Position numbers and translations under genes: made by a program. From positions 62,001 through 126,000 of the forward strand of contig DUMA01000005.1 of the NCBI GenBank assembly GCA_012840135.1: a DNA stretch of 64,000 bases, written 5' to 3'. Positions 1-8,941 of this stretch are shown piece after piece (position 1 is the stretch's first letter; each line of letters begins with the position of its first letter). Under the pieces are notes generated by a model. It searched no databases and was not told where the DNA came from. It saw nothing but the letters and a program-made list of their open reading frames with translations. The DNA is from Thermoanaerobacterales bacterium. Lineage in GTDB: Bacteria; Bacillota; Thermosediminibacteria; Thermosediminibacterales; Tepidanaerobacteraceae.

Positions 1-2
1 GA

Positions 3-506
3 GTAACTCCCGCCCAGGTGCGAAAGGACCTGGCTTACTTTGGAGAATTCGGAACGAGAGGAGTTGGTTATAATTCCAGGGAACTGTACAATTATATAAT
101 GAAAATTCTCGGTCTCGGCAGAAGATGGCCGGTAGCCATTGTGGGTGCCGGTAATCTGGGGAAAGCCTTATCACAATACAAGGGCTTTTTCGAGAGAGGA
201 TTCGATATAACATGCATTTTTGATACAGATCCGAATAAGGTGGGCAAAAAGCTGGCAGGTATAGAGATAAGTCCGATGCATTCTTTAAAGGAAAAAGTAA
301 AGGCTTTCAACATCGAACTGGGTATCATTGCCGTACCGGCGACAGACGCCCAGGAGGTGGCAGAAAAGCTTATTGAAGCTGGAATTAAAGGCATCATCAA
401 CTTTGCCCCTGTAAATATAAACACCAGAGAAAATGTAATGCTTCGAAGGGTGGATTTGGCCGCACAGCTCGAATACCTGACATACTACCTGGAGGATACC
501 AGATGA
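3..506 (+). CDS. rex: Redox-sensing transcriptional repressor Rex (5' end outside window)
   Basis: Rex represses fermentation and hydrogen genes when the NADH/NAD+ ratio is low, by binding DNA as a dimer that senses both nucleotides. The visible part starts inside the N-terminal winged helix (TPAQVRKDLAYFGEFGTRG) and runs through the Rossmann fold, with the nucleotide motif VGAGNLGKAL and the acidic strand end IFDTDPNKVG. Family members are about 210 residues, so roughly 40 residues lie outside the window. The GTG at position 18 is internal, not a start. Its stop overlaps the next gene's start (ATGA), so it heads a long co-transcribed hydrogenase string. Any Rex operator would be upstream of the window. 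Confidence 0.95.
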   Translation, partial: VTPAQVRKDLAYFGEFGTRGVGYNSRELYNYIMKILGLGRRWPVAIVGAGNLGKALSQYKGFFERGFDITCIFDTDPNKVGKKLAGIEISPMHSLKEKVKAFNIELGIIAVPATDAQEVAEKLIEAGIKGIINFAPVNINTRENVMLRRVDLAAQLEYLTYYLEDTR

Positions 507-1312
507 AACTTTCAAGGATTAAAGAAATATTAAAGGCAGATGTCCTGTGGGGAGAAGAGCTCCTGGATATAGAAGTGTCCAATGCCTGCGGTGCGGACCT
601 TATAAGCGATATTCTGGCTGACACAAAGACAAATGCTGTACTTCTCACGGGACTTACTCACCGCCAGATAATTCAAACTGCCAGCATGTCGGATTTTGCG
701 GCTATAGTTTTTGTCAGAGGCAAGGTTCCGGCAAGCGATGTCATAGAACTGGCCAAACAGCAGAAATTGCCGCTTTTTTCGACCAAATATCCTCTATACG
801 AGACCTGCGGGATACTATACCGGGAAGGATTAAGAGGAGAGCTGGAGAAACTTGCATGCAGTCCCGAGACCTTACCGAAAGAGCAGGAAACCCTGCAGGT
901 CATGAAGTTAAACTATGAAATTTACGGCAATGATTTTAACAACGCCGGTAAGGCTACTGAACAGGCTAAAAAAATATTAAAACAAATTGGTGTAGATTCG
1001 GCAGCTGTAAGAAAGGTTTCTATAGCTGCATATGAAGCTGAAATGAATATAGTAATCCATGCAGAAAAGGGGAATCTGATATTTAATATAACTCCCAAAT
1101 ATATTGAAGTTATCGCCGACGACACCGGCCCAGGTATAGCCGATATCGAAAAGGCCATGCAGGAGGGTTATTCCACAGCTCCGGCCCGGATCAGGGAACT
1201 GGGTTTCGGGGCAGGCATGGGTCTTCCAAATATGAAGAAGTTTTCTGACATTTTTGAAATAAGTTCTGTTATCGGAAAAGGAACAAAAGTAAGAATGATT
1301 ATCAACCTATAG
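503..1312 (+). CDS. DRTGG-domain / GHKL ATPase (RsbW-like) regulatory protein
   Basis: 269 residues in two parts. Residues 1 to about 115 look like a DRTGG-type ligand domain (compare TNAVLLTGLTHRQIIQTA and the ending YETCGILYREGL, closely echoed by the small DRTGG protein encoded at 2670). Residues about 130-269 are a histidine-kinase-like ATPase fold of the anti-sigma/serine kinase class: the N box around YEAEMNIVIHA, then DDTGPGI, and the G2 loop GFGAGMGLPNMKK. No phospho-acceptor His domain is present. The start overlaps the rex stop by 4 bp. I infer a switch protein in a redox-signalling module with the neighbouring Fe-S and PHP proteins; its target is unknown. Confidence 0.8.
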   Translation: MKLSRIKEILKADVLWGEELLDIEVSNACGADLISDILADTKTNAVLLTGLTHRQIIQTASMSDFAAIVFVRGKVPASDVIELAKQQKLPLFSTKYPLYETCGILYREGLRGELEKLACSPETLPKEQETLQVMKLNYEIYGNDFNNAGKATEQAKKILKQIGVDSAAVRKVSIAAYEAEMNIVIHAEKGNLIFNITPKYIEVIADDTGPGIADIEKAMQEGYSTAPARIRELGFGAGMGLPNMKKFSDIFEISSVIGKGTKVRMIINL

Positions 1313-1323
1313 CCAAATGAAAG

Positions 1324-2673
1324 ATGGTGAAATCCTTGTGGCAATATTATCATTCGGTGACTTTAGATTTAGAAAAGTGTAAAGGCTGCACAAATTGTAT
1401 AAAGGGCTGCCCAACCGAAGCCATAAGGGTAAGAAACGGAAAGGCGCATATACTGGAAAACAAGTGCATAGACTGCGGTGAGTGCATAAGGGTGTGTCCG
1501 AACCATGCAAAATATGCATCGGCTGATAGTCTTGAACGGCTGAAGGAATTCAAATTCAACGTGGCGCTGCCGGCACCCGGCTTTTTCGGTCAATTTAAAG
1601 AAGGCACTTCCTTAAATAGTGTACTGAGTGCTCTCAAAAAAATAGGCTTTGACGAAGTGTATGAAGTGCCGCTTGCGGCTGAAGAGGTATCTGTTGCCAT
1701 AAAGGAATATATAAAGCGGCATAAAGAAGTGCGACCCCTTATTTCATCGTCGTGCCCGGCGGTGCTGAGGCTCATACAGGTCAGGTTCCCCGAGCTTATA
1801 AAAAATATTATACCTATAAAAGCACCTATGGAAATAGCCGCCAGGAGGGCAAAAGAAATACTGGTTCAAGCCTACGGACTGAAAAAAGAAGACATCGGTG
1901 CATTCTTTATAAGTCCATGTCCTGCCAAAGTTACTTCTGTAAAACAGCCCATAGGCACAAAAGAGTCTTATGTGGACGGCGTGGTATCGATAGCTAACGT
2001 ATATGGTGAAGTGATTAAGAATCTAAGCAGCAATGATGATTATAATTCCTTTTTCGGTAGAGCTTCCGGCCTTGGTATGGGCTGGGGGAGAGCGGGCGGC
2101 GAGAACATGGCCATAGGCGGGGAAAACCACCTGGCGGTGGATGGAATAAATAACTGTATTGGAGTCCTGGAGGAGATAGAACTGAACAGGCTTTCGGATA
2201 TCGATTATATCGAATGTCAGGCTTGTATAGGCGGTTGCATCGGTGGAGCCCTGACGGTAGAAAACCAGTTCGTTGCAAGGGTAAGATTGCGAAGATTGTC
2301 TGAAAGGCTGGGTTGTGAAAGTACTATCAATCCTTTGGAAGTAATTGAGAGATATGAAAGGGGATATTACTATTTCCCCGAAAAGATTCTTCCAAAGCCA
2401 TCATTAAAGCTGGATGACGATTTAGTGAGAGCTATTCAAAAGATGGAGCAGCTTGAAAAGACGTTAAAGGAACTGCCGGGCCTGGATTGCGGCAGCTGCG
2501 GCTCGCCCAATTGCAGGGCTCTTGCCGAAGATATAGTCCAGGGCGAAGCAAACGAAACAGACTGTATATTTAAGTTGAGGGACAAGGTCAAACAGCTGGC
2601 ATCAGAGATGCTGGACCTTTCTCAGAAATTGCCTCCTACCATGGAGAAAAGCGAGGGGGGTGACAACAGATGA
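1324..2673 (+). CDS. Hydrogenase-like Fe-S sensor protein (degenerate H-cluster domain)
   Basis: 449 residues. An N-terminal 2x[4Fe-4S] ferredoxin (CKGCTNCIKGCP, CIDCGECIRVCP) is followed by an [FeFe]-hydrogenase large-subunit-like domain and a C-terminal four-Cys Fe-S domain near residues 388-420 (CGSCGSPNC plus a later Cys). The H-cluster loops are altered: L1 reads SSSCPAVL near residue 140, L2 SPCPAKV near 196, L3 CQACIGGCIGG near 297. Cluster-ligand cysteines are partly kept, but consensus loops (TSCCPxW, MPCxxKxxE) are not, so a sensory role is more likely than fast catalysis. It has no 2Fe-2S N-terminus and no NAD site. The start has no good ribosome binding site and a TTG at 1336 is an alternative. 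It overlaps the next gene by 4 bp. Confidence 0.8.
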   Translation: MVKSLWQYYHSVTLDLEKCKGCTNCIKGCPTEAIRVRNGKAHILENKCIDCGECIRVCPNHAKYASADSLERLKEFKFNVALPAPGFFGQFKEGTSLNSVLSALKKIGFDEVYEVPLAAEEVSVAIKEYIKRHKEVRPLISSSCPAVLRLIQVRFPELIKNIIPIKAPMEIAARRAKEILVQAYGLKKEDIGAFFISPCPAKVTSVKQPIGTKESYVDGVVSIANVYGEVIKNLSSNDDYNSFFGRASGLGMGWGRAGGENMAIGGENHLAVDGINNCIGVLEEIELNRLSDIDYIECQACIGGCIGGALTVENQFVARVRLRRLSERLGCESTINPLEVIERYERGYYYFPEKILPKPSLKLDDDLVRAIQKMEQLEKTLKELPGLDCGSCGSPNCRALAEDIVQGEANETDCIFKLRDKVKQLASEMLDLSQKLPPTMEKSEGGDNR

Positions 2674-3020
2674 CCTTACTTGAATTGCGGGAAAAGCTGG
2701 GGCTAAGATTGCTTACTGAAAAGATGGATGAAAACAGGCAGGTGGAAGGCGGCTATGCTTCCGATCTCCTGAGCTGGGTGATGGCCCATGCAAAGGAAAA
2801 TCAGGTATGGGTGACAATTCAGAGCCATCAGAATATAGTTGCTGTGGCTTCGCTGCTGGGCCTTTCCGGAATTATAGTGGCCGAGGGAGTAGAAGTTGAA
2901 GAAAACACCATAAAAAAAGCTGAGGAAGAAAATATACCTATTTTTGCCACCCAAAAGTCAATTTATGAAATATGCGGTATACTGTATAACGCACTTGCGG
3001 GGAGCCGGGAAAAATGTTGA
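2670..3020 (+). CDS. Small DRTGG-domain protein
   Basis: 116 residues, a stand-alone DRTGG-like domain resembling the first half of the protein at 503: WVTIQSHQNIVAVASLLGLSGIIVAEG matches its core strand-helix pattern, and both end in a YEICGILY motif. DRTGG domains occur in HPr kinase and phosphotransacetylase N-termini and are thought to bind a small ligand. Start overlaps the preceding stop (ATGA), so translation is coupled to the hydrogenase-like sensor gene. The function is unassigned; a ligand-sensing partner for the GHKL ATPase and the PHP protein is an inference from gene order. Confidence 0.75.
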   Translation: MTLLELREKLGLRLLTEKMDENRQVEGGYASDLLSWVMAHAKENQVWVTIQSHQNIVAVASLLGLSGIIVAEGVEVEENTIKKAEEENIPIFATQKSIYEICGILYNALAGSREKC

Positions 3021-3760
3021 AGCAGTATCCGGCGGATTTACACATTCATACATGCCTTTCACCGTGTGCAGATGATGATATGAACCCTGCAAATATTTTA
3101 AACATGGCAAGATTGATGGGGACAAAGATAATAGGCATTTGCGACCATAACAGTGCGAAAAATGTAAAACCGTTTCAGGAGGCCGCAAAAAGCCATGATA
3201 TCCTTGTAATTCCAGGGATGGAAGTGGAAAGCGCCGAGGAAGTCCATCTGCTCGTGTTCTTCGAGGATATGTCCACCATGTTGGAGTGGCAGGAATTCGT
3301 TTATAGACATCTGCCTCCGAGGAAGAACAATCCTGATTTTTTCGGCAGACAGCAAATTGTGGATGAAGATTCAAATGTCATAGATGAAGAAGAGCAGATG
3401 CTGCTGGTGGCAGCATCCCTTACAGTCGATGAGATTTCTCAAAAGGTTTTTGATATGGGGGGCATGCTTGTTCCAGCCCATATAGATAGAAGAACTTTCA
3501 GCCTGTGGGGACAACTCGGATTTATTCCGGAAAACCTTAGGCTGAGTGCTATAGAAATATCTAGAAACATTTGCGAAACAGAAGCAAGAAGGAAATTTTC
3601 AATTTCAGAAGGCATCACTGTTATTACATCGTCCGATGCCCATAGATTAGAAGAAATGGTTTTTCAAAAAACCTTTTTATACCTGGAATCACCAAGTTTT
3701 TTAGAAGTTAAGAAAGCTTTTGAAGCGAAGGAAGGGAGGCGCGTAATAATAAGAGAGTAA
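3014..3760 (+). CDS. PHP-domain metal-dependent phosphoesterase
   Basis: 248 residues with the PHP signature: DLHIHTCLSPCADDDM at residues 8-23, ICDHNSAKN near 42, the metal-binding Glu/Asp region GMEVESAEEVHLLVFF, PAHIDR near 156, and the final SSDAHRLEEM near 205. These His/Asp positions form the multi-metal phosphohydrolase site. It overlaps the previous gene by 7 bp and lies 55 bp before hydC. In this position it may hydrolyse a phosphorylated intermediate or nucleotide in the signalling module, but the substrate cannot be read from sequence. Confidence 0.85.
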   Translation: MLKQYPADLHIHTCLSPCADDDMNPANILNMARLMGTKIIGICDHNSAKNVKPFQEAAKSHDILVIPGMEVESAEEVHLLVFFEDMSTMLEWQEFVYRHLPPRKNNPDFFGRQQIVDEDSNVIDEEEQMLLVAASLTVDEISQKVFDMGGMLVPAHIDRRTFSLWGQLGFIPENLRLSAIEISRNICETEARRKFSISEGITVITSSDAHRLEEMVFQKTFLYLESPSFLEVKKAFEAKEGRRVIIRE

Positions 3761-3815
3761 GTATTGAAGGCAATAATGTGAAAAAGAACACTATTACGTA
3801 AGGAGAGGATGGAAA

Positions 3816-4304
3816 ATGGAAGCTGCTGTTAAAAAAGACTTTGAGTTTGAACAAAAGCTGAAAATGGTTGATGAAATGCTGGAAAAATATAGAGGTCAAA
3901 GAGGGGCTTTGCTGCAGGCGTTGCAGGAAGCCCAGGGAATAGTGGGATATCTGCCCCTTGAGGTGCAAAAAAAAGTGGCAGAAGCCTTGAATATAACCTT
4001 GAGTGAAGTCTATAGCACCATTACATTTTATTCCTTCTTTAATCTGAAGCCCAGGGGTAAATATCAGATAAGGGTTTGTTTAGGTACGGCCTGTTATGTA
4101 AAAGGTGCCAACAAGGTCCTGGATAGGCTTGAAAAAGAACTTGGCATAAAAGTTGGAGATACCACCGATGATGCAAAATTTTCCCTGGATGCCTGCCGCT
4201 GTGTGGGAGCATGTGGCTTGGCGCCAACCATAATAATAAATGACGAGGTATACGGAAGGCTCACTCCCGACAAAGTTCCGGAAATCCTGCAGAAATATGA
4301 ATGA
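3816..4304 (+). CDS. hydC: Bifurcating hydrogenase subunit C (NuoE-like 2Fe-2S, operon 1)
   Basis: 162 residues of the NuoE / 24-kDa family. A helical N-terminus (LLQALQEAQGIVGYLP) leads to a thioredoxin-fold [2Fe-2S] domain with ligands in CLGTACYVKG and CRCVGACGLAP (C-x4-C ... C-x3-C spacing). It serves as the small subunit that connects electron flow in the HydABC complex. A clear ribosome binding site (GGAGAGG) precedes the ATG. The 55-bp gap upstream contains no obvious promoter, so read-through from the rex end is likely. It overlaps the next gene by 4 bp. Confidence 0.93.
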   Translation: MEAAVKKDFEFEQKLKMVDEMLEKYRGQRGALLQALQEAQGIVGYLPLEVQKKVAEALNITLSEVYSTITFYSFFNLKPRGKYQIRVCLGTACYVKGANKVLDRLEKELGIKVGDTTDDAKFSLDACRCVGACGLAPTIIINDEVYGRLTPDKVPEILQKYE

Positions 4305-4855
4305 CCATGAAAGAACTTTCTTTACATGTTCTGGATATTGTACAAAACTCCATCAGCGCAGGAGCGTCACTTATAGAGATAAAAATATGCGAAGATATTA
4401 AGAATGACCTCATGATCATAGAAATAAAAGACAACGGCAGGGGAATGGATGAACACACCTTAGAAAAAGTGAAGGACCCATTTTTTACGACCAGGACCAC
4501 CAGAAAAGTTGGTCTTGGGATACCCCTGTTTGAACAGGCCGCAAAATGCTGTGGGGGACAGCTTGATATCTATTCCAGGATTGGAGTGGGGACAAGTATC
4601 CGGGCAAGTTTTATCAGGAGTCATATAGATAGACCACCGCTGGGCAGCATGGCGGATACTATGGTCCTGCTGGTGGCGGCAAATCCGGAACTTGATTTTA
4701 TATACCGCCACCGCGTTGATGATAGAGAATTTGTGCTGGATACCCGGGAAATTAAAAGGACCCTTCAGGATGTGCCTGTATCCAATCCTATGGTGCTTGA
4801 CTGGATAAAGACTTTTGTGGAGGATAATTTAGAGCAAATCAATGGAGGTGCATAA
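4301..4855 (+). CDS. GHKL-family ATP-binding protein in hydrogenase operon
   Basis: 184 residues. The first 110 form a histidine-kinase-like ATPase domain with the N box (LDIVQNSISAGAS), G1 box (IKDNGRGMDE) and F/G2 region (PFFTTRTTRKVGLGIPLFEQAA). No dimerisation/His domain or sensor region is present. The C-terminal 70 residues are unassigned. The gene sits between hydC and the ferredoxin gene in operon 1 and is absent from operon 2, so it is not needed for the core complex. A role in regulation or in assembly is possible; nothing in the sequence decides between them. Confidence 0.8.
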   Translation: MTMKELSLHVLDIVQNSISAGASLIEIKICEDIKNDLMIIEIKDNGRGMDEHTLEKVKDPFFTTRTTRKVGLGIPLFEQAAKCCGGQLDIYSRIGVGTSIRASFIRSHIDRPPLGSMADTMVLLVAANPELDFIYRHRVDDREFVLDTREIKRTLQDVPVSNPMVLDWIKTFVEDNLEQINGGA

Positions 4856-4857
4856 AA

Positions 4858-5232
4858 ATGGCCGTTATAAAATCAATAGAGGAACTGGAGAAAATAAGGG
4901 ACCAGGCGAAGGATCTGATCAATTTAAGAAAGGACAATGAAACAAAAACCCGCGTGGTAGTAGGAATGGGAACTTGCGGAATTGCTGCCGGAGCCAGGCA
5001 GGCCATGCTGGCCATCCTGGATGAAATCAAAAAGAGAAATCTCGATAACGTCATTGTTACCGAGACGGGATGCATTGGCCTTTGCAAATATGAGCCGTTG
5101 GTAGATGTAATTAAACCGAACCAGCCAAAAGTAACTTATGTGAATGTAAATGATGAAAAGGCTCGTCAGATTGTAGTAAAGCACATTATCAACAACCAGG
5201 TCATCGATGATTGGGTAATACCTAATATTTAA
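4858..5232 (+). CDS. Thioredoxin-like [2Fe-2S] ferredoxin of hydrogenase operon 1
   Basis: 124 residues. The C-terminal 90 form a thioredoxin-like ferredoxin: [15 protein letters not shown] carries one Cys region and [13 protein letters not shown] two more. Only three cysteines line up with the usual four ligands, as the first pair has a single Cys. The same domain occurs at the N-terminus of HydB. The family is common next to clostridial hydABC and NADP-linked hydrogenases, where it is thought to be an extra electron-transfer or structural subunit. The gene lies 2 bp after the GHKL gene and 32 bp before hydB. Confidence 0.85.
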   Translation: MAVIKSIEELEKIRDQAKDLINLRKDNETKTRVVVGMGTCGIAAGARQAMLAILDEIKKRNLDNVIVTETGCIGLCKYEPLVDVIKPNQPKVTYVNVNDEKARQIVVKHIINNQVIDDWVIPNI

Positions 5233-5264
5233 TAAAAATAGGGAAGAGCTTAGGAGGGATTAAT

Positions 5265-7058
5265 ATGGAAATTTATAGAGCCCATGTGCTCGTATGCAAA
5301 GGGACCGGTTGTACAGCTTCCGGCAGCGAAAATGTTATGGAGGCTTTCCAAAAAGAAATAGAAAAGCGTGGCCTTTCCAAAGAAGTCAGGGTCGTTCAGA
5401 CGGGCTGTCTTGGTCTTTGCGAGCTGGGCCCCAATGTTTTGATATATCCGGAAGGCAGCTACTACTGCAGGGTTAAAGCCGAAGATATACCCGAAATAGT
5501 TGAAGAACACCTGGTAAAGGGGCGTATAGTTGAACGGCTTCTGTACAAAGAGCATCTTACCGAAGAACGGTTGAGATCGCTGACTGATATTGATTTTTAT
5601 AAGAAACAAAAACGTATTGCTCTGAGAAACTGCGGCCTTATAAATCCCGAAGTCATTGAGGAATATATTGCCAACGATGGATATAAGGCTCTGGCCAAAG
5701 TTTTGACCCAGATGAAACCTCAGGAAGTCATAGATGAGGTTAAAAAATCGGGCCTCAGGGGTCGCGGGGGCGGAGGATTCCCCACAGGCAACAAGTGGCA
5801 GTTTGCAGCCAATGCCAAGGGCGATATTAAATATGTGGTATGCAACGCTGATGAAGGTGACCCCGGCGCGTTCATGGATAGGAGCGTTCTAGAAGGCGAC
5901 CCCCATTCGGTGCTGGAAGCCATGGAAATAGCCGGTTACGCTATAGGAGCCCAGGAAGGATATATCTATGTAAGGGCTGAATATCCCATCGCTGTAAAGA
6001 GGCTGGAAATAGCTATCAACCAGGCCAGAGAACGCGGACTCCTCGGGAAAAACATTCTGGGCACAGGCTTTAATTTTGATATATTCTTGAGGTTGGGTTC
6101 CGGCGCCTTTGTGTGCGGAGAAGAAACTGCTCTGCTGGCTTCGGTAGAGGGACGCCGCGGTGAGCCCAGGCCAAGGCCGCCATTTCCAGCCAATGAAGGA
6201 TTGTGGGGAAAACCGACCATAATAAACAATGTGGAGACTTATGCCAACATTCCACCGATAATTTTGAATGGCTCTGACTGGTTTGCCAGCATCGGAACCG
6301 AAAGGAGCAAGGGAACTAAAGTATTTGCCGTAGGCGGCAAGATAAACAATACCGGCCTTGTTGAAATACCCATGGGCACAACCCTGAGAGAAGTGATATA
6401 TGAAATCGGCGGTGGCATTCCCAACGGGAAGAAATTCAAAGCCGTCCAGACCGGTGGCCCTTCGGGCGGATGCATCCCGGCATCGCTCCTTGATATGCCT
6501 ATTGAATATGATACGCTGGTGCAGGCTGGTTCCATGATGGGATCCGGCGGCATGATAGTAATGGATGAAGACAACTGCATGGTGGATATAGCAAAGTTTT
6601 TCCTGACATTTACCCAGGACGAATCCTGCGGCAAGTGCCCGCCATGCCGCATAGGTACCAAGAGAATGCTGGAAATCCTCGAACGCATTACAAACGGTGA
6701 AGGCAAGGAAGGCGACATAGAGCTGCTGGAAAATCTGGCAAAAAGCATAAAGGCTTCAGCTTTGTGCGGATTGGGGCAGACCGCTCCGAATCCCGTGCTG
6801 TCCACCATCCGCTATTTCAGGGATGAATATGAGGCTCATATAAAAGAAAAGAGATGTCCGGCCGGTGCCTGCAAAGCTTTGATTCATTACGAGGTCATGG
6901 CTGACAAGTGCCGGGGCTGCGGCCTTTGCGTAAAAGTATGTCCTACAGGAGCAATAAGCGGTGAAAGAAAACAACCCCATGTCATAGATCAGGAAAAATG
7001 TATTAAATGCAACAGCTGCTTTGATAGATGTCCGTTTGGCGCTATAAAAAAGGCTTAA
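5265..7058 (+). CDS. hydB: Bifurcating [FeFe]-hydrogenase subunit B, NADH/FMN module (operon 1)
   Basis: 597 residues with the full HydB layout: thioredoxin-like [2Fe-2S] domain ([24 protein letters not shown]), NuoF-type FMN/NADH domain ([16 protein letters not shown] near residue 161, [14 protein letters not shown]), SLBB region, the [4Fe-4S] helical domain ([16 protein letters not shown] near 452) and a C-terminal 2x[4Fe-4S] ferredoxin ([24 protein letters not shown]). HydB holds the FMN where electrons are split between NAD(H) and ferredoxin, and it partners with HydA and HydC in the cytoplasm. The ATG follows a GGAGG ribosome binding site. Confidence 0.95.
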   Translation: MEIYRAHVLVCKGTGCTASGSENVMEAFQKEIEKRGLSKEVRVVQTGCLGLCELGPNVLIYPEGSYYCRVKAEDIPEIVEEHLVKGRIVERLLYKEHLTEERLRSLTDIDFYKKQKRIALRNCGLINPEVIEEYIANDGYKALAKVLTQMKPQEVIDEVKKSGLRGRGGGGFPTGNKWQFAANAKGDIKYVVCNADEGDPGAFMDRSVLEGDPHSVLEAMEIAGYAIGAQEGYIYVRAEYPIAVKRLEIAINQARERGLLGKNILGTGFNFDIFLRLGSGAFVCGEETALLASVEGRRGEPRPRPPFPANEGLWGKPTIINNVETYANIPPIILNGSDWFASIGTERSKGTKVFAVGGKINNTGLVEIPMGTTLREVIYEIGGGIPNGKKFKAVQTGGPSGGCIPASLLDMPIEYDTLVQAGSMMGSGGMIVMDEDNCMVDIAKFFLTFTQDESCGKCPPCRIGTKRMLEILERITNGEGKEGDIELLENLAKSIKASALCGLGQTAPNPVLSTIRYFRDEYEAHIKEKRCPAGACKALIHYEVMADKCRGCGLCVKVCPTGAISGERKQPHVIDQEKCIKCNSCFDRCPFGAIKKA

Positions 7059-7083
7059 TTTGATGGAAGGGAGAGGTGAAACC

Positions 7084-8832
7084 ATGGATATGGTCACATT
7101 AACCATAGATGGTCAAAAAGTGGAAGTCCCAAAAGGGTCTACAGTATTGGAAGCAGCTCACAAAGCCAATATTAAAATACCGACCCTGTGCTTTTTAAAA
7201 GGAATAAATGAAATCGGAGCCTGCCGCATGTGCGTTGTGGAAGTAAAAGGAGCCAGAGCCCTTCAGGCTTCCTGCGTCCTGCCGGTCTCCGAGGGTATGG
7301 AAGTAATAACAAATTCACCGGCGGTAAGGGAATCCAGAAAGGTCACCCTTGAACTGTTGCTCTCGGATCATAATCTGGAATGCCCCACATGCGTCAGGAA
7401 CCTGAACTGTGAGCTCCAGAAGCTTTCCGAAGAACTGGGAATAAAATCTATCAGGTACCCGGGTGAAAAACACGCACCCCGCTATGATGACTTCTCTCCA
7501 TCGATTGTGAGGGATGCATCCAAATGTATCCTTTGCCGCAGGTGCGTGAGTGTGTGCCACAAAGTGCAGGGCGTTGGAGTCATTTCACCGAACCACCGTG
7601 GCTTTAATACCGTAATTGCACCGGTGTTTGACTTGAGCCTTGCGGAAGTGGCCTGCGTCAATTGCGGCCAGTGTATAATGGCATGCCCTGTGGGCGCACT
7701 GAAGGAAAAAGACGATACCGACAAAGTATGGCAGGCTCTGGCCGATCCCGAAAAACACGTAATCGTCCAAACAGCTCCCGCCATAAGAGTTTCACTGGGG
7801 GAGGAATTCGGCGAAGGCAGAGGCGCCATTGTCACCAAGAAACTTCCTGCCGCACTGAGAAGGCTGGGATTTGACAAGGTATTCGATACGGACTTTTCCG
7901 CGGACCTCACCATAATGGAAGAAGGAACGGAATTTCTCGAGAGGCTGCAGAATGGAGGCAAACTGCCGCTCATCACATCATGCAGCCCCGGATGGATAAA
8001 ATTCTGCGAACATTACTATCCGGAATTACTTGAAAATCTTTCGACATGCAAGTCGCCACAGCAGATGTTCGGTGCGATAGCCAAGACCTATTATGCCCAG
8101 AAGATGGGTATAGATCCATCAAAGATATTTGTGGTTTCCATAATGCCCTGCACTGCAAAGAAGTTTGAAGCCCAGAGGCCGGAAATGAACTCCAGCGGCT
8201 ATCAAGATGTGGATGTGGCATTGACTACCAGAGAGCTTTCCAGGATGCTGAAAGAGGCCGGGATAGATGTCAGCAAGCTGCCCGACGAGGAGTTCGACGA
8301 TCCGCTGGGTATATCCACCGGCGCCGGCGCCATATTCGGAGCTACCGGCGGCGTGATGGAAGCCGCTTTAAGGACGGTATATGAAGTGGTGACAGGCAAA
8401 GAACTGACAAATATAGAATTTACTCAAGTCCGCGGCGTGGAAGGGATAAAGGAAGCTACCATAGATGTAGGCGGCACCAAAGTAAATGTGGCGGTGGCCC
8501 ACGGCCTTTCCAATGCCCGAAAGGTGCTGGACCGCGTCAAGAGTGGTGAAGCCAACTACCACTTCATAGAAATCATGTGCTGCCCCGGCGGATGCGTCGG
8601 TGGCGGCGGCCAGCCAATCCTGAGCTCCGAAGAGCGTTGGGATACAGATTACCGTGAGGTAAGAGGAAATGCCATATATGAAGTGGACCGCAGCATGAAG
8701 CTCAGAAAATCCCATGAAAACCCGGCTGTACAGACCCTTTACAAGGAATTTCTAGGTAAACCCCTGAGCGAAAAATCCCACCACCTGCTTCATACCCATT
8801 ATACAAAACGGCCGCTGTATCCTGAGGTTTAA
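7084..8832 (+). CDS. hydA: [FeFe]-hydrogenase catalytic subunit A (operon 1)
   Basis: 582 residues from the ATG at 7084, chosen because GGGAGAGGTG lies just upstream; an ATG at 7060 has no such site. Domains in order: N-terminal [2Fe-2S] (CFLKGINEIGACRMC), His-ligated [4Fe-4S] (HNLECPTCVRNLNC), two [4Fe-4S] clusters (CILCRRCVSVC, CVNCGQCIMACP) and the H-cluster domain. H-cluster loops are TSCSPGW (L1), MPCTAKKFEAQ (L2) and CCPGGCVGGGGQP (L3). The Ser in L1, where many hydrogenases have a second Cys, is shared with HydA of operon 2. It makes or oxidises H2 while coupled to NADH and ferredoxin through HydB. A terminator follows. Confidence 0.95.
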   Translation: MDMVTLTIDGQKVEVPKGSTVLEAAHKANIKIPTLCFLKGINEIGACRMCVVEVKGARALQASCVLPVSEGMEVITNSPAVRESRKVTLELLLSDHNLECPTCVRNLNCELQKLSEELGIKSIRYPGEKHAPRYDDFSPSIVRDASKCILCRRCVSVCHKVQGVGVISPNHRGFNTVIAPVFDLSLAEVACVNCGQCIMACPVGALKEKDDTDKVWQALADPEKHVIVQTAPAIRVSLGEEFGEGRGAIVTKKLPAALRRLGFDKVFDTDFSADLTIMEEGTEFLERLQNGGKLPLITSCSPGWIKFCEHYYPELLENLSTCKSPQQMFGAIAKTYYAQKMGIDPSKIFVVSIMPCTAKKFEAQRPEMNSSGYQDVDVALTTRELSRMLKEAGIDVSKLPDEEFDDPLGISTGAGAIFGATGGVMEAALRTVYEVVTGKELTNIEFTQVRGVEGIKEATIDVGGTKVNVAVAHGLSNARKVLDRVKSGEANYHFIEIMCCPGGCVGGGGQPILSSEERWDTDYREVRGNAIYEVDRSMKLRKSHENPAVQTLYKEFLGKPLSEKSHHLLHTHYTKRPLYPEV

Positions 8833-8891
8833 GGAACACGGGAATAAAGGAAAGATTATTCAGACTGAATAAAATAATGAACTTTTGGTAC

Positions 8892-8929
8892 AAATGTATA
8901 AGGGCTCCGCAAGGAGCCCTTATACATTT
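8892..8929. terminator. Bidirectional intrinsic terminator
   Basis: Perfect 17-bp arms (8892-8908 and 8913-8929) around a GCAA loop. The arms end in AAA/TTT, so each strand gets a T-rich tail. The hairpin lies between the convergent hydA and the coiled-coil gene and suits termination from both sides. Confidence 0.85.
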
Positions 8930-8941
8930 AAATTTATAAGT

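Noticed and set aside
3761-3815. Second sigma-54 or Rex-controlled promoter before hydC of operon 1
   Set aside because: No TGGCAC-N5-TTGC match and no TTGTTAA-type palindrome is present in the gap.
6239-6808. Minus-strand open frame of 189 codons
   Set aside because: It lies fully inside hydB on the opposite strand, without a ribosome binding site or recognisable domain.
8892-8929. Attachment site or mobile-element end
   Set aside because: The palindrome has terminator features between convergent genes, and no recombinase or duplication is nearby.
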